Assembly (NCBI GenBank): GCA_902388545.1
Contig: CABMPS010000141.1
Location: forward strand, 1-5,299
Direction: 5' to 3'
From: an uncultured Collinsella sp.
GTDB lineage: Bacteria; Actinomycetota; Coriobacteriia; Coriobacteriales; Coriobacteriaceae
Length of the DNA: 5,299 nt
The translations under genes and the position numbers were made by a program. The notes beneath the pieces were generated by a model. It did not search any database and had not been told where the DNA came from. It worked only from the letters and a program-made list of their open reading frames with translations. Each line of letters starts with the position of its first letter. Positions within the stretch are counted from its first letter, which is position 1. Shown here piece after piece: positions 1-5,299 of the stretch.

Positions 1-9
1 GTCCGGGCC

Positions 10-210
10 TTATTTGATCCCGCGGCCCAAGTCTTCGGCGATTTTGTCCACGCCCTTAAGTGCGGCGCACGTCTTTTTGTTGGAGCAATGCCCCGTGCAA
101 ACGCCACCCTGGGCGCAGTCGGCGCAGGTGCCCTTTCGGTAGATACGCACACACACGGCGACAAACGCAATGCCGATAACAGCCAACACAACAATATCGA
201 TAGGTGCCAT
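10..210 (-). CDS. FeoB-associated Cys-rich membrane protein
   Basis: This is a 66-residue protein with one N-terminal membrane helix (about residues 4-23, IDIVVLAVIGIAFVAVCVRI). A short basic stretch (RIYRK) and a Cys-rich tail follow. Cysteines sit at positions 20, 29, 32, 38, 42 and 48, giving CADC and CTGHC motifs. Length, topology and Cys spacing match the small FeoB-associated Cys-rich membrane proteins found beside feoB in Gram-positive bacteria. Their role is thought to be FeoC-like support of Fe(II) transport, but the biochemistry is poorly defined. The ATG at 208-210 is preceded by a strong Shine-Dalgarno sequence, AGGAGG (217-222), six bases away, which fixes the start. It lies downstream of feoB, but a clear terminator separates the two, so it probably has its own promoter. 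The basic tail residues and cysteines should face the cytoplasm by the positive-inside rule. Family assignment is fairly sure; function is inferred from context. Confidence 0.85.
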   Translation of the reverse strand: MAPIDIVVLAVIGIAFVAVCVRIYRKGTCADCAQGGVCTGHCSNKKTCAALKGVDKIAEDLGRGIK

Positions 211-224
211 AGTAAGCCTCCTCT

Positions 225-234
225 AGTTAACCAC
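225..234 (-). promoter_or_regulatory. Putative operator (GTGGTTAACT) at the Cys-rich protein gene
   Basis: Read on the minus strand, this 10-mer is identical to the 10-mer found in both arms of the inverted repeat in front of feoA (3416-3425 and 3454-3463). Here it sits directly upstream of the Shine-Dalgarno sequence, with its TTAA centre about 18 bases before the ATG. A bound protein could block transcription. Possible promoter elements lie just upstream: TTGGCA (260-265) and TAAAGT (240-245), spaced 14 bp, which is shorter than ideal, so the promoter itself is not firmly placed. The match is seen directly; the operator role is inferred. Confidence 0.45.
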
Positions 235-256
235 CACTTACTTTACCCCATCTTCC

Positions 257-286
257 ACCTGCCAAAAAGGGACAGGTTTGTTTTGG
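257..286. repeat. Small stem-loop with GGGACAG core
   Basis: Two overlapping inverted repeats surround a GGGACAG core (269-275): ACCTG (257-261) with CAGGT (273-277), and CCAAAA (262-267, offset by one in A-run) with TTTTGG (281-286). The arms compete, so only one can form at a time. The same core occurs inside two other stem-loops in this window (331-349 and 3517-3545), which suggests a dispersed palindromic repeat family. It lies between the feoB terminator and the Cys-rich protein gene. Confidence 0.4.
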
Positions 287-330
287 TCGGTTTTATCTGC
301 GGAAACGCCACATCTTACTTCTGGAGCAAA

Positions 331-349
331 GCAATCTGTCCCCCATTGC
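331..349. repeat. Small stem-loop containing GGGACAG on the minus strand
   Basis: The arms GCAAT (331-335) and ATTGC (345-349) are perfect and enclose a nine-base loop, CTGTCCCCC. On the minus strand the loop reads GGGGGACAG, the same core as in the stem-loops at 257-286 and 3517-3545. The stem is only 5 bp, so it may be a degenerate repeat remnant and not a functional structure. Confidence 0.3.
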
Positions 350-352
350 ACC

Positions 353-385
353 AAAAAGCCCGAGTGTCACTGGGACACCCGGGCT
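353..385 (-). terminator. Rho-independent terminator of the feo operon
   Basis: On the minus strand a 12-bp stem forms between 385-374 and 368-357, with one G-U wobble and a five-base loop (369-373). The stem is GC-rich (AGCCCGGG side) and runs straight into a T tract (357-353). It starts about 30 bases after the feoB stop codon. Stem, loop and T tract are all classical, and it separates feoB from the downstream Cys-rich protein gene. Confidence 0.9.
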
Positions 386-414
386 CGTGGAAAGGGGCTA
401 ATCCTTATTTGGAC

Positions 415-2742
415 TTAAGCGGAAACTGCGGCGGAAGAGGTGTTGGTCTCGTCCTCGTCGGTCCAAGCATGCTTGGGCATGGGACGGAAGATCTGGAAGA
501 GCATCGCAGCCAGCAGCACGATGGCCACAACCGTCCAGATACCAAACTGCCCAAGAACAAGCAGGTTATAGAACTGGTTGATGAACAGGCCGATGACCCA
601 AGCAAAGGCACACTCGTAGCCGATGGCAATCGCGGTCCACTTACCGGAGTTCATCTGGTTACGGATGGTGCCGATAGCGGCAAAGCACGGAGCGCACAGC
701 AGGTTGAAGGCACCAAAGGCGACGCAAGCGCCCATGGTCGGGAACATAGCCGCAAACGCGGTCCACAGGCTCGGGTCGGTCTCGCCGGCGTCGGCAACGG
801 AAAGCAGCGAGCCGGCGGTGGCGACAACGTTCTCCTTGGCAACGAGACCCGAGACGGTCAGTGCGGTGGCCTGCCAGGTGCTAAAGCCGAGCGGGGCGAA
901 GATCCAAGCGACCAGGTTGCCGAACATGGCAAGCACGGAGTAATCCATGAACTCCTCGGGGATGCCCTCCATGGAAGGCAGGTAGCCAAAGGCGCCGTTG
1001 TAGCTACCAAAGTTGGAGAGGAACCAAACGACGACGGTGGACGCAAAGATGACCGTGCCGGCCTTCTTGATAAAGGCCCAGCAGCGCTCCCATACATGCA
1101 GCGCCCAAGAGCGGATTGCCGGGAAGTGATAGGCGGGAAGCTCCATAACGAACGGCGTCGGGCGACCGGCGAAGAGCTTGGTCTTCTTGAGCATGAGGCC
1201 CGAGGCGATGACGGCAAAGACGCCCAAGAAGTAGAACAGCGGGCTGATCCATGCGGCGGTGGTGGAAGAATCGCCGATGATGGAACCCATGAGCAGGGCG
1301 ATGATCGGCAGCTTGGCACCGCAGGGAATAAACGTGGTGGTCATGACCGTCATGCGGCGGTCCTTCTCGTTCTCGATGGTCTTGGTGGCCATGACGCCGG
1401 GGACGCCGCAGCCCGAGGACACGAGCATGGGGATAAAGGACTTACCGGACAGGCCAAAGCGGCGGAACACGCGGTCCATGATGAAGGCGACGCGGGCCAT
1501 GTAGCCGCAGTCCTCCAGGAAGGACAGCATCACAAAGAGCAGGAACATCTGCGGGACGAAGCCCATGATGGCGCCGATGCCAGCCACGATGCCGTCGCAG
1601 ACCAGCGAATCGACGAGGCCACCGTCCTCGGTACCGCCCGCCACGAGAGCGTCATGCACCGCGGTGGTGATACCCGGGACATAGGGGCCGTACTGTGCTG
1701 GATCGACCGAGTCGGCGTTGTCGCCCGCAGCCTCAACAGCTGCGTCATAGGCGTCGCGACCCTGACCGAGCACGTACCAGCCGTCGGTGCCGAAGAGCTG
1801 GTCGTTGGTGAAGTCGGTCACCGTGCCGCCCAGGGTGGAAACGGCGATGTAGTACACGCAGAACATGATGACCACAAAGATCGGCAGGCCCAGGATACGG
1901 TTGGTAACCACGCGGTCGATCTTCTCGGAGGTGCTCATCTTGGCCGGAGCCTTGGTCATGCACTCGTCGATAATGTGGGCAATCACGCCATAGCGCTCGC
2001 CGGTGATGATGGACTCGGCGTCGTCGTCGCAATCCTGCTCGCACTGGGCGACCAGCTGCTCGACGCGAGCGGCCTTCTCCTTGGTGAGGTTGATGAGCTT
2101 GCAGGCGTCCGCGTCGCGCTCAAACAGCTTGACAGCGTAGTAGCGACGCTTGTTGGCGGGAACGCTCGCCGGCAGGTTGTTCTCGATGTGGTCCAGAACG
2201 TCCTCGATGGAGGAATCGAACTTGTGCTCCGGCACCTGGCCCTTGGAAGCAGCAGACTTCTTGACCTGCTCGAACAGCTCCTTGATACCCTTGTTTTTAA
2301 GGGCCGAGATCATCATGACCGGGCAACCGAGCTTCTTGGAAAGCTTGTCCGTGTCGATCTTGTCGCCGTTCTTCTCGACCAGGTCGGCCATGTTGAGGGC
2401 GACGACCACGGGCAGGCCGGTCTCGATAACCTGAAGCGCCAGGTACAGGTTGCGCTCGAGGTTGGTGGCATCGACCACCTGGACAACGACATCGGGCTCG
2501 CCGCTCATGAGGTAGTCGCGCGAGCACTGCTCCTCGGGGCTGTAGGGGGAAAGCGAGTAGATGCCGGGGAGGTCTGTAATCGTGACGTTCTTGTCACTCA
2601 GGAGCTTGGCTTCCTTTTTCTCAACCGTGACGCCGGGCCAGTTGCCAACGTAGCCGTTGGCGCCGGTGATCAGGTTGAAAAGCGTGGTCTTGCCGCAGTT
2701 GGGGTTACCCGCCAGCGCGACATGGATCTGAGAATCCGCCAT
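415..2742 (-). CDS. feoB: Ferrous iron transport protein B (FeoB)
   Basis: FeoB is the inner-membrane Fe(II) permease with a cytosolic GTPase. The 775 residues are the usual full length. The N-terminal G domain shows G1 GNPNCGKT (12-19), G2 Thr39 in NWPGVTVE, G3 DLPG (57-60), G4 NMAD (117-120) and G5 SAL (146-148). A helical GDI-like spacer follows (about 170-270). The membrane part starts near residue 285 and holds the family hallmarks: GCGVPG (444-449), IPCGAK (472-477), ELPAYHFP (534-541), GLVAKENVVAT (632-642) and LCAPC (682-686), where conserved cysteines are thought to line the iron path. An acidic segment at about 318-376 enlarges the loop after the first membrane helix. The C-terminal tail is short and charged. 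The ATG at 2740-2742 follows AAGGA (2748-2752) at five bases, and the G1 motif begins at residue 12 as expected. It is the last gene of feoA-feoA-feoB, with a 123-bp gap before it containing a DtxR-like box and a hairpin. Confidence 0.98.
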   Translation of the reverse strand: MADSQIHVALAGNPNCGKTTLFNLITGANGYVGNWPGVTVEKKEAKLLSDKNVTITDLPGIYSLSPYSPEEQCSRDYLMSGEPDVVVQVVDATNLERNLYLALQVIETGLPVVVALNMADLVEKNGDKIDTDKLSKKLGCPVMMISALKNKGIKELFEQVKKSAASKGQVPEHKFDSSIEDVLDHIENNLPASVPANKRRYYAVKLFERDADACKLINLTKEKAARVEQLVAQCEQDCDDDAESIITGERYGVIAHIIDECMTKAPAKMSTSEKIDRVVTNRILGLPIFVVIMFCVYYIAVSTLGGTVTDFTNDQLFGTDGWYVLGQGRDAYDAAVEAAGDNADSVDPAQYGPYVPGITTAVHDALVAGGTEDGGLVDSLVCDGIVAGIGAIMGFVPQMFLLFVMLSFLEDCGYMARVAFIMDRVFRRFGLSGKSFIPMLVSSGCGVPGVMATKTIENEKDRRMTVMTTTFIPCGAKLPIIALLMGSIIGDSSTTAAWISPLFYFLGVFAVIASGLMLKKTKLFAGRPTPFVMELPAYHFPAIRSWALHVWERCWAFIKKAGTVIFASTVVVWFLSNFGSYNGAFGYLPSMEGIPEEFMDYSVLAMFGNLVAWIFAPLGFSTWQATALTVSGLVAKENVVATAGSLLSVADAGETDPSLWTAFAAMFPTMGACVAFGAFNLLCAPCFAAIGTIRNQMNSGKWTAIAIGYECAFAWVIGLFINQFYNLLVLGQFGIWTVVAIVLLAAMLFQIFRPMPKHAWTDEDETNTSSAAVSA

Positions 2743-2762
2743 TCAATCCTTCTTCCTTGTGT

Positions 2763-2788
2763 GCCCGCGCTGCTTTCTCCGCACGGGC
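2763..2788 (-). other. Hairpin just upstream of the feoB ribosome binding site
   Basis: The arms 2763-2770 (GCCCGCGC) and 2781-2788 (GCACGGGC) pair over 8 bp with one non-perfect pair and a ten-base loop. In the feoB transcript the stem ends about 10 bases before the Shine-Dalgarno sequence (2748-2752). No T tract follows, so it is not a terminator. It could stabilise the mRNA or tune feoB translation, or it could have no role. Confidence 0.35.
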
Positions 2789-2815
2789 TGGATAATGTGC
2801 TTCAACATTGCAAAT

Positions 2816-2834
2816 TTAAGTTAGAAAAACCTAA
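2816..2834 (-). promoter_or_regulatory. DtxR/IdeR-like iron box between feoA and feoB
   Basis: The minus strand reads TTAGGTTTTTCTAACTTAA. Compared with the classical actinobacterial DtxR box TTAGGTTAGCCTAACCTAA it matches at 15 of 19 positions, with the differences at positions 8-10 and 16. It is also a 7-bp perfect inverted repeat, AAGTTAG (2818-2824) with CTAACTT (2831-2837), and it lies in an AT-rich patch unlike its surroundings. DtxR-family proteins with bound Fe(II) repress iron uptake genes. The site sits about 75-90 bases before the feoB start, which implies a second promoter or control point for feoB. The match is seen; binding is inferred. Confidence 0.55.
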
Positions 2835-2865
2835 CTTTATCTGCATAAATAGTTGCCGCGGGCCC

Positions 2866-3087
2866 TTACTGGACCTCGACGACGGCAGCCTCCTCCTTGC
2901 GGATGGAAAGCTCGTAGCCGCGCACGTTGATCTCGACCGGATCTCCGAGCGGTGCAACCTTAACGACCTTGAACGAAGTGCCCTTGATGAGGCCCAGGTC
3001 CATAAGGTGACGGCGAAGCGCGCCCTCGCCGTGAAGCTTGACGATGGTAGAGCTCTCGCCCACCTTAACGTCACCCAACGTCTTCAT
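2866..3087 (-). CDS. feoA: FeoA-family protein (second copy)
   Basis: This 73-residue protein is one FeoA/SH3-like domain. It opens with MKTLGDVKVGESSTIVKL, followed by the helix GALRRHLMDLGLIKG (about 22-36) and strands VVKVAPLGDPVEINVRGYELSIRKEEA, the most typical FeoA signature. FeoA is a small cytosolic partner that binds FeoB and modulates Fe(II) transport; the mechanism is unsettled. The ATG at 3085-3087 has a purine-rich AAAGGGGG Shine-Dalgarno (3096-3103) about eight bases upstream. It lies 39 bp after the first feoA and 123 bp before feoB in one transcription unit. Closer to canonical FeoA than its upstream neighbour. Confidence 0.93.
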   Translation of the reverse strand: MKTLGDVKVGESSTIVKLHGEGALRRHLMDLGLIKGTSFKVVKVAPLGDPVEINVRGYELSIRKEEAAVVEVQ

Positions 3088-3126
3088 ATTCTTTTCCCCC
3101 TTTCAGCTTTAATGAAATGCTGCGAA

Positions 3127-3369
3127 CTAACCGACGGTCATGATGTGCATGGCGACCTTGGTATCGATACCAAAGCGTGCGCCCAGCACGGTGACGATGA
3201 TATTGGCACCACTCGAGCTCACCACGTGAACCTCACTGCCCTCGACAAAGCCGAGGTCCTTGAGGTGGTGCTTCATGTCCTCATTGCCCTTTACACGAGA
3301 CACGTGCACGGTTTCGCCCGCTTTCACCATCGAAAGCGGCATGGCCGGCATCTGCGGTCCGCAAGACAT
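3127..3369 (-). CDS. feoA: FeoA-family protein (first copy)
   Basis: An 80-residue FeoA/SH3-like domain protein and the first gene of the feo operon. After an N-terminal extension of about 12 residues (MSCGPQMPAMPL, with Cys3) the domain runs: MVKAGETVHVSRVKG, then the helix DMKHHLKDLGFVEGSEV, then strands ending in GARFGIDTKVAMHIMTVG. The pattern (LGFVEGSEV, GARFGID) is typical of FeoA but clearly diverged from the second copy, so this is an old duplication or a specialised pair, as seen in many Gram-positive feo operons. The ATG at 3367-3369 has AGGAG (3377-3381) seven bases upstream, supporting this start. The operator-like inverted repeat lies 44-97 bases upstream. Which copy contacts FeoB cannot be told from sequence. 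Confidence 0.92.
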   Translation of the reverse strand: MSCGPQMPAMPLSMVKAGETVHVSRVKGNEDMKHHLKDLGFVEGSEVHVVSSSGANIIVTVLGARFGIDTKVAMHIMTVG

Positions 3370-3412
3370 GAGTGTGCTCCTAACGTCAGTTCGTCCTCAA
3401 CATCGACGCAGC

Positions 3413-3466
3413 AAAAGTTAACCACGTCTATGTTCGCTACAGTAAACTAGCACGTGGTTAACTTTT
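3413..3466 (-). promoter_or_regulatory. Operator-like 15-bp perfect inverted repeat before the feo operon
   Basis: AAAAGTTAACCACGT (3413-3427) is repeated as its exact reverse complement at 3452-3466, with 24 bases between. Each arm holds a GTTAAC palindrome, and the two TTAA centres are 40 bp apart, close to four helical turns, which would put two bound dimers on one face of the DNA. The 10-mer AGTTAACCAC inside both arms occurs again at 225-234, before the Cys-rich protein gene. The feo promoter should be here; a weak candidate is TTTACT (minus strand, 3441-3446) with a -10 overlapping the proximal arm, so repression by occlusion is plausible. If transcribed, the arms could also form an mRNA hairpin. 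It does not fit the DtxR consensus well, so the regulator is unnamed. Confidence 0.6.
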
Positions 3467-3492
3467 TGGAAAGGGTCCCTATTCAGTTTTCG

Positions 3493-3513
3493 AAAAAGTT
3501 TCCCATATGAAAC
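3493..3513 (-). terminator. Weak terminator-like hairpin after HPr
   Basis: On the minus strand GTTTC (3513-3509) pairs with GAAAC (3502-3498) around a six-base loop and is followed directly by TTTTT (3497-3493). The 5-bp AT-rich stem is weak. Together with the stronger palindrome at 3517-3545 it probably ends the HPr transcript before the feo control region. Confidence 0.4.
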
Positions 3514-3516
3514 AGG

Positions 3517-3545
3517 TGTGACAAGGGGACAGCCCCTTTGTCACA
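3517..3545. repeat. Palindromic repeat with GGGACAG core downstream of HPr
   Basis: TGTGACAAGGGG (3517-3528) pairs with CCCCTTTGTCACA (3533-3545), giving a 12-bp stem with one bulged base and a four-base loop (ACAG). No T tract adjoins on either strand, so it is not a complete intrinsic terminator by itself. The GGGACAG core recurs in two stem-loops near 257-349. This form resembles REP-like palindromes that are dispersed in gut bacterial genomes; that comparison is from memory and unchecked. It begins 10 bases after the HPr stop codon. Confidence 0.6.
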
Positions 3546-3554
3546 TTGTTGCGT

Positions 3555-3803
3555 TTAGAGGGAGAGGTTTCTGATCGACGTGACACACGAGGCCTCGTCT
3601 ACGCCCGAAATGCGGAAGATGATGTCCTCGCCGCACTCGCCGTAGAGAGCCATGAGCCCCATTACATCGCGGCCGTCGGTATGGCGATCGCCGATGCTGA
3701 CCGATACGTTGCTACGATGCTTGGCAATTATGTCATAGAGCAGCGCAACCGGGCGGGCATGCAGTCCCAACGGATCTTTAATCGTCTTTGTAAACTCGAC
3801 CAT
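3555..3803 (-). CDS. ptsH: HPr-type phosphocarrier protein with Asp at the Ser46 position
   Basis: HPr relays phosphate from Enzyme I to the EII sugar permeases of the phosphotransferase system, in the cytoplasm. The 82 residues match the family length. The active-site loop GLHARP puts the phosphorylated histidine at residue 15 and the conserved arginine at 17. The second hallmark, normally KSIMGVM with Ser46, reads RDVMGLM here. Asp46 (codon 3666-3668) therefore replaces the serine that HPr kinase modifies in Firmicutes, and the alignment has no gaps between residues 13 and 51. I chose the ATG at 3801-3803 because GGGAGGGG lies just upstream (3807-3814) and it gives standard His15 numbering. 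Upstream GTG (3848) and ATG (3827) starts lack a ribosome site. No Enzyme I gene is adjacent. It may be the general HPr or a specialised paralogue. Confidence 0.93.
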   Translation of the reverse strand: MVEFTKTIKDPLGLHARPVALLYDIIAKHRSNVSVSIGDRHTDGRDVMGLMALYGECGEDIIFRISGVDEASCVTSIRNLSL

Positions 3804-3857
3804 GTCCCCTCCCACGGCATCGCACATTCGGCCGGCAAACCCAGCCACGTGGTAGTT

Positions 3858-3863
3858 ATTGTA
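3858..3863 (-). promoter_or_regulatory. Candidate -10 element for the HPr gene
   Basis: The minus strand reads TACAAT, five of six matches to the sigma-70 -10 box, about 55 bases before the HPr start. A TCGACA (also five of six to the -35 box) lies upstream but only 12 bases away, too close for a normal pair. No better -35 is visible at 16-18 bases. Promoter placement is tentative. Confidence 0.3.
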
Positions 3864-3896
3864 GCGTTAGATGCTTGTCGAGAGCTCCTCTGAACA

Positions 3897-4123
3897 CCTC
3901 GTGGGCAAAAAGTGGCAAATATGAGTACTGTCACCAATTTAGTAGCAGCAAAATCGAGAGCAAATTGCCTCCTTTGAGCGATCCGAAGAGGTTGAAAGCC
4001 GTCAAACGCCCTTTAAGGGGGTTATATAAATTGATTTTGAGCCCGTTTTTGCTCAGAACGGGCCGATAAATATGACACCTCTTTTGCAACAGTACTCATA
4101 TTTGGCATTTTTTGACCACGGGG
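3897..4123. repeat. MITE-like element with 35-bp terminal inverted repeats
   Basis: The ends 3897-3931 and 4089-4123 are inverted copies matching at 31 of 35 positions. The inner 16 (CAAATATGAGTACTGT, 3916-3931 and 4089-4104) are perfect. The 157 bases between are AT-richer than the genes around and contain a perfect 7-bp hairpin (4041-4047 with 4057-4063). There is no transposase and no convincing gene; the longest open frame, 64 codons, has no ribosome site or recognisable product. Size, ends and lack of coding fit a miniature inverted-repeat element or a structured intergenic repeat. I see no clear target-site duplication. It fills most of the gap between the permease terminator and HPr. 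Confidence 0.65.
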
Positions 4124-4146
4124 TCCAAAACCATGCCCCAAAACAC

Positions 4147-4176
4147 AAAAGGAGGGGCCTCGTAAGGCCCCTCCTT
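4147..4176 (-). terminator. Rho-independent terminator of the permease gene
   Basis: On the minus strand AAGGAGGGGCCT (4176-4165) pairs perfectly with 4160-4149 around a four-base loop (4161-4164), and the descending side runs into TTTT (4150-4147). The 12-bp GC-rich stem makes it very stable. It lies about 50 bases past the permease stop codon and insulates HPr from permease transcription. Confidence 0.9.
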
Positions 4177-4223
4177 AGGAAAGGGAATCGATTTATTCCA
4201 CAGCCGTAGATTAATCCTAGCCG

Positions 4224-5299
<1,076 letters not shown>

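Noticed and set aside
88..3450. A 1120-codon open frame on the plus strand, antisense to the whole feo operon
   Set aside because: It is read codon-for-codon opposite feoB and both feoA genes, which happen to share one frame. Stops on this strand would need TTA, CTA or TCA codons in the real genes, which are rare in this GC-rich codon usage. The product is low-complexity (His/Asp/Gly/Val-rich) with no recognisable domain, and it runs through a terminator and intergenic DNA.
3804..3848. Longer HPr with a GTG start at 3848 (97 residues)
   Set aside because: No Shine-Dalgarno sequence there, and the extra 15 residues do not belong to the HPr fold. The internal ATG has a strong ribosome site and gives His15.
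3845..3853. CCACGTGGT upstream of HPr, sharing CACGTGGT with the feo operator
   Set aside because: It lacks the GTTAAC part common to the other sites and CCACGTGG is a short self-palindrome likely by chance; not strong enough to place HPr in the iron regulon.
3875..4069. A 64-codon plus-strand open frame inside the inverted-repeat element
   Set aside because: No ribosome site, no recognisable domain, and it overlaps the terminal repeat; it is better explained as chance within the non-coding element.
3897..4123. CRISPR array or integration site
   Set aside because: There is only one pair of inverted, not direct, repeats; no regular spacers, no cas genes, no integrase or tRNA end.

Overview
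The window looks like chromosomal DNA of a moderately GC-rich gut actinobacterium. Collinsella or a close Coriobacteriia relative is my best guess. It rests on protein style (FeoB, HPr, FeoA pair), codon use and the intergenic repeats, and has not been checked against any database. All six genes supported here lie on the minus strand, so the window is best read from high to low coordinates.

Reading in the direction of transcription: (1) 5299-4224, the C-terminal three quarters of an APC-superfamily amino-acid permease, cut by the window edge and closed by a strong hairpin/T-tract terminator (4147-4176). (2) About 420 bp without a gene, most of it a 227-bp element (3897-4123) with 35-bp imperfect terminal inverted repeats and an internal hairpin, resembling a MITE or other non-coding repeat. 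(3) 3803-3555, an HPr-type phosphocarrier of 82 residues with the His15 phosphorylation site but Asp in place of regulatory Ser46. It is followed by a palindromic repeat and a weak terminator-like hairpin. (4) A control region (3413-3466) with a perfect 15-bp inverted repeat in front of the ferrous-iron uptake operon feoA-feoA-feoB (3369-415). A second, different, DtxR/IdeR-like box (2816-2834) lies between the second feoA and feoB. The operon ends at a clear intrinsic terminator (353-385). (5) After a short intergenic region with two further small stem-loops, a gene for a 66-residue FeoB-associated Cys-rich membrane protein (210-10). It has its own Shine-Dalgarno sequence and a copy of the same 10-mer (GTGGTTAACT) that forms the operon's inverted repeat.

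Functionally, the main content is an Fe(II) import module: FeoB is the GTPase-coupled permease, the two FeoA proteins are small SH3-like partners, and the Cys-rich protein is a FeoC-like accessory of Gram-positive type. The shared 10-mer suggests that the operon and the separately transcribed accessory gene answer to one metal-responsive regulator. The DtxR-like box suggests an additional or related control point just before feoB. HPr and the permease are unrelated neighbours separated by terminators.
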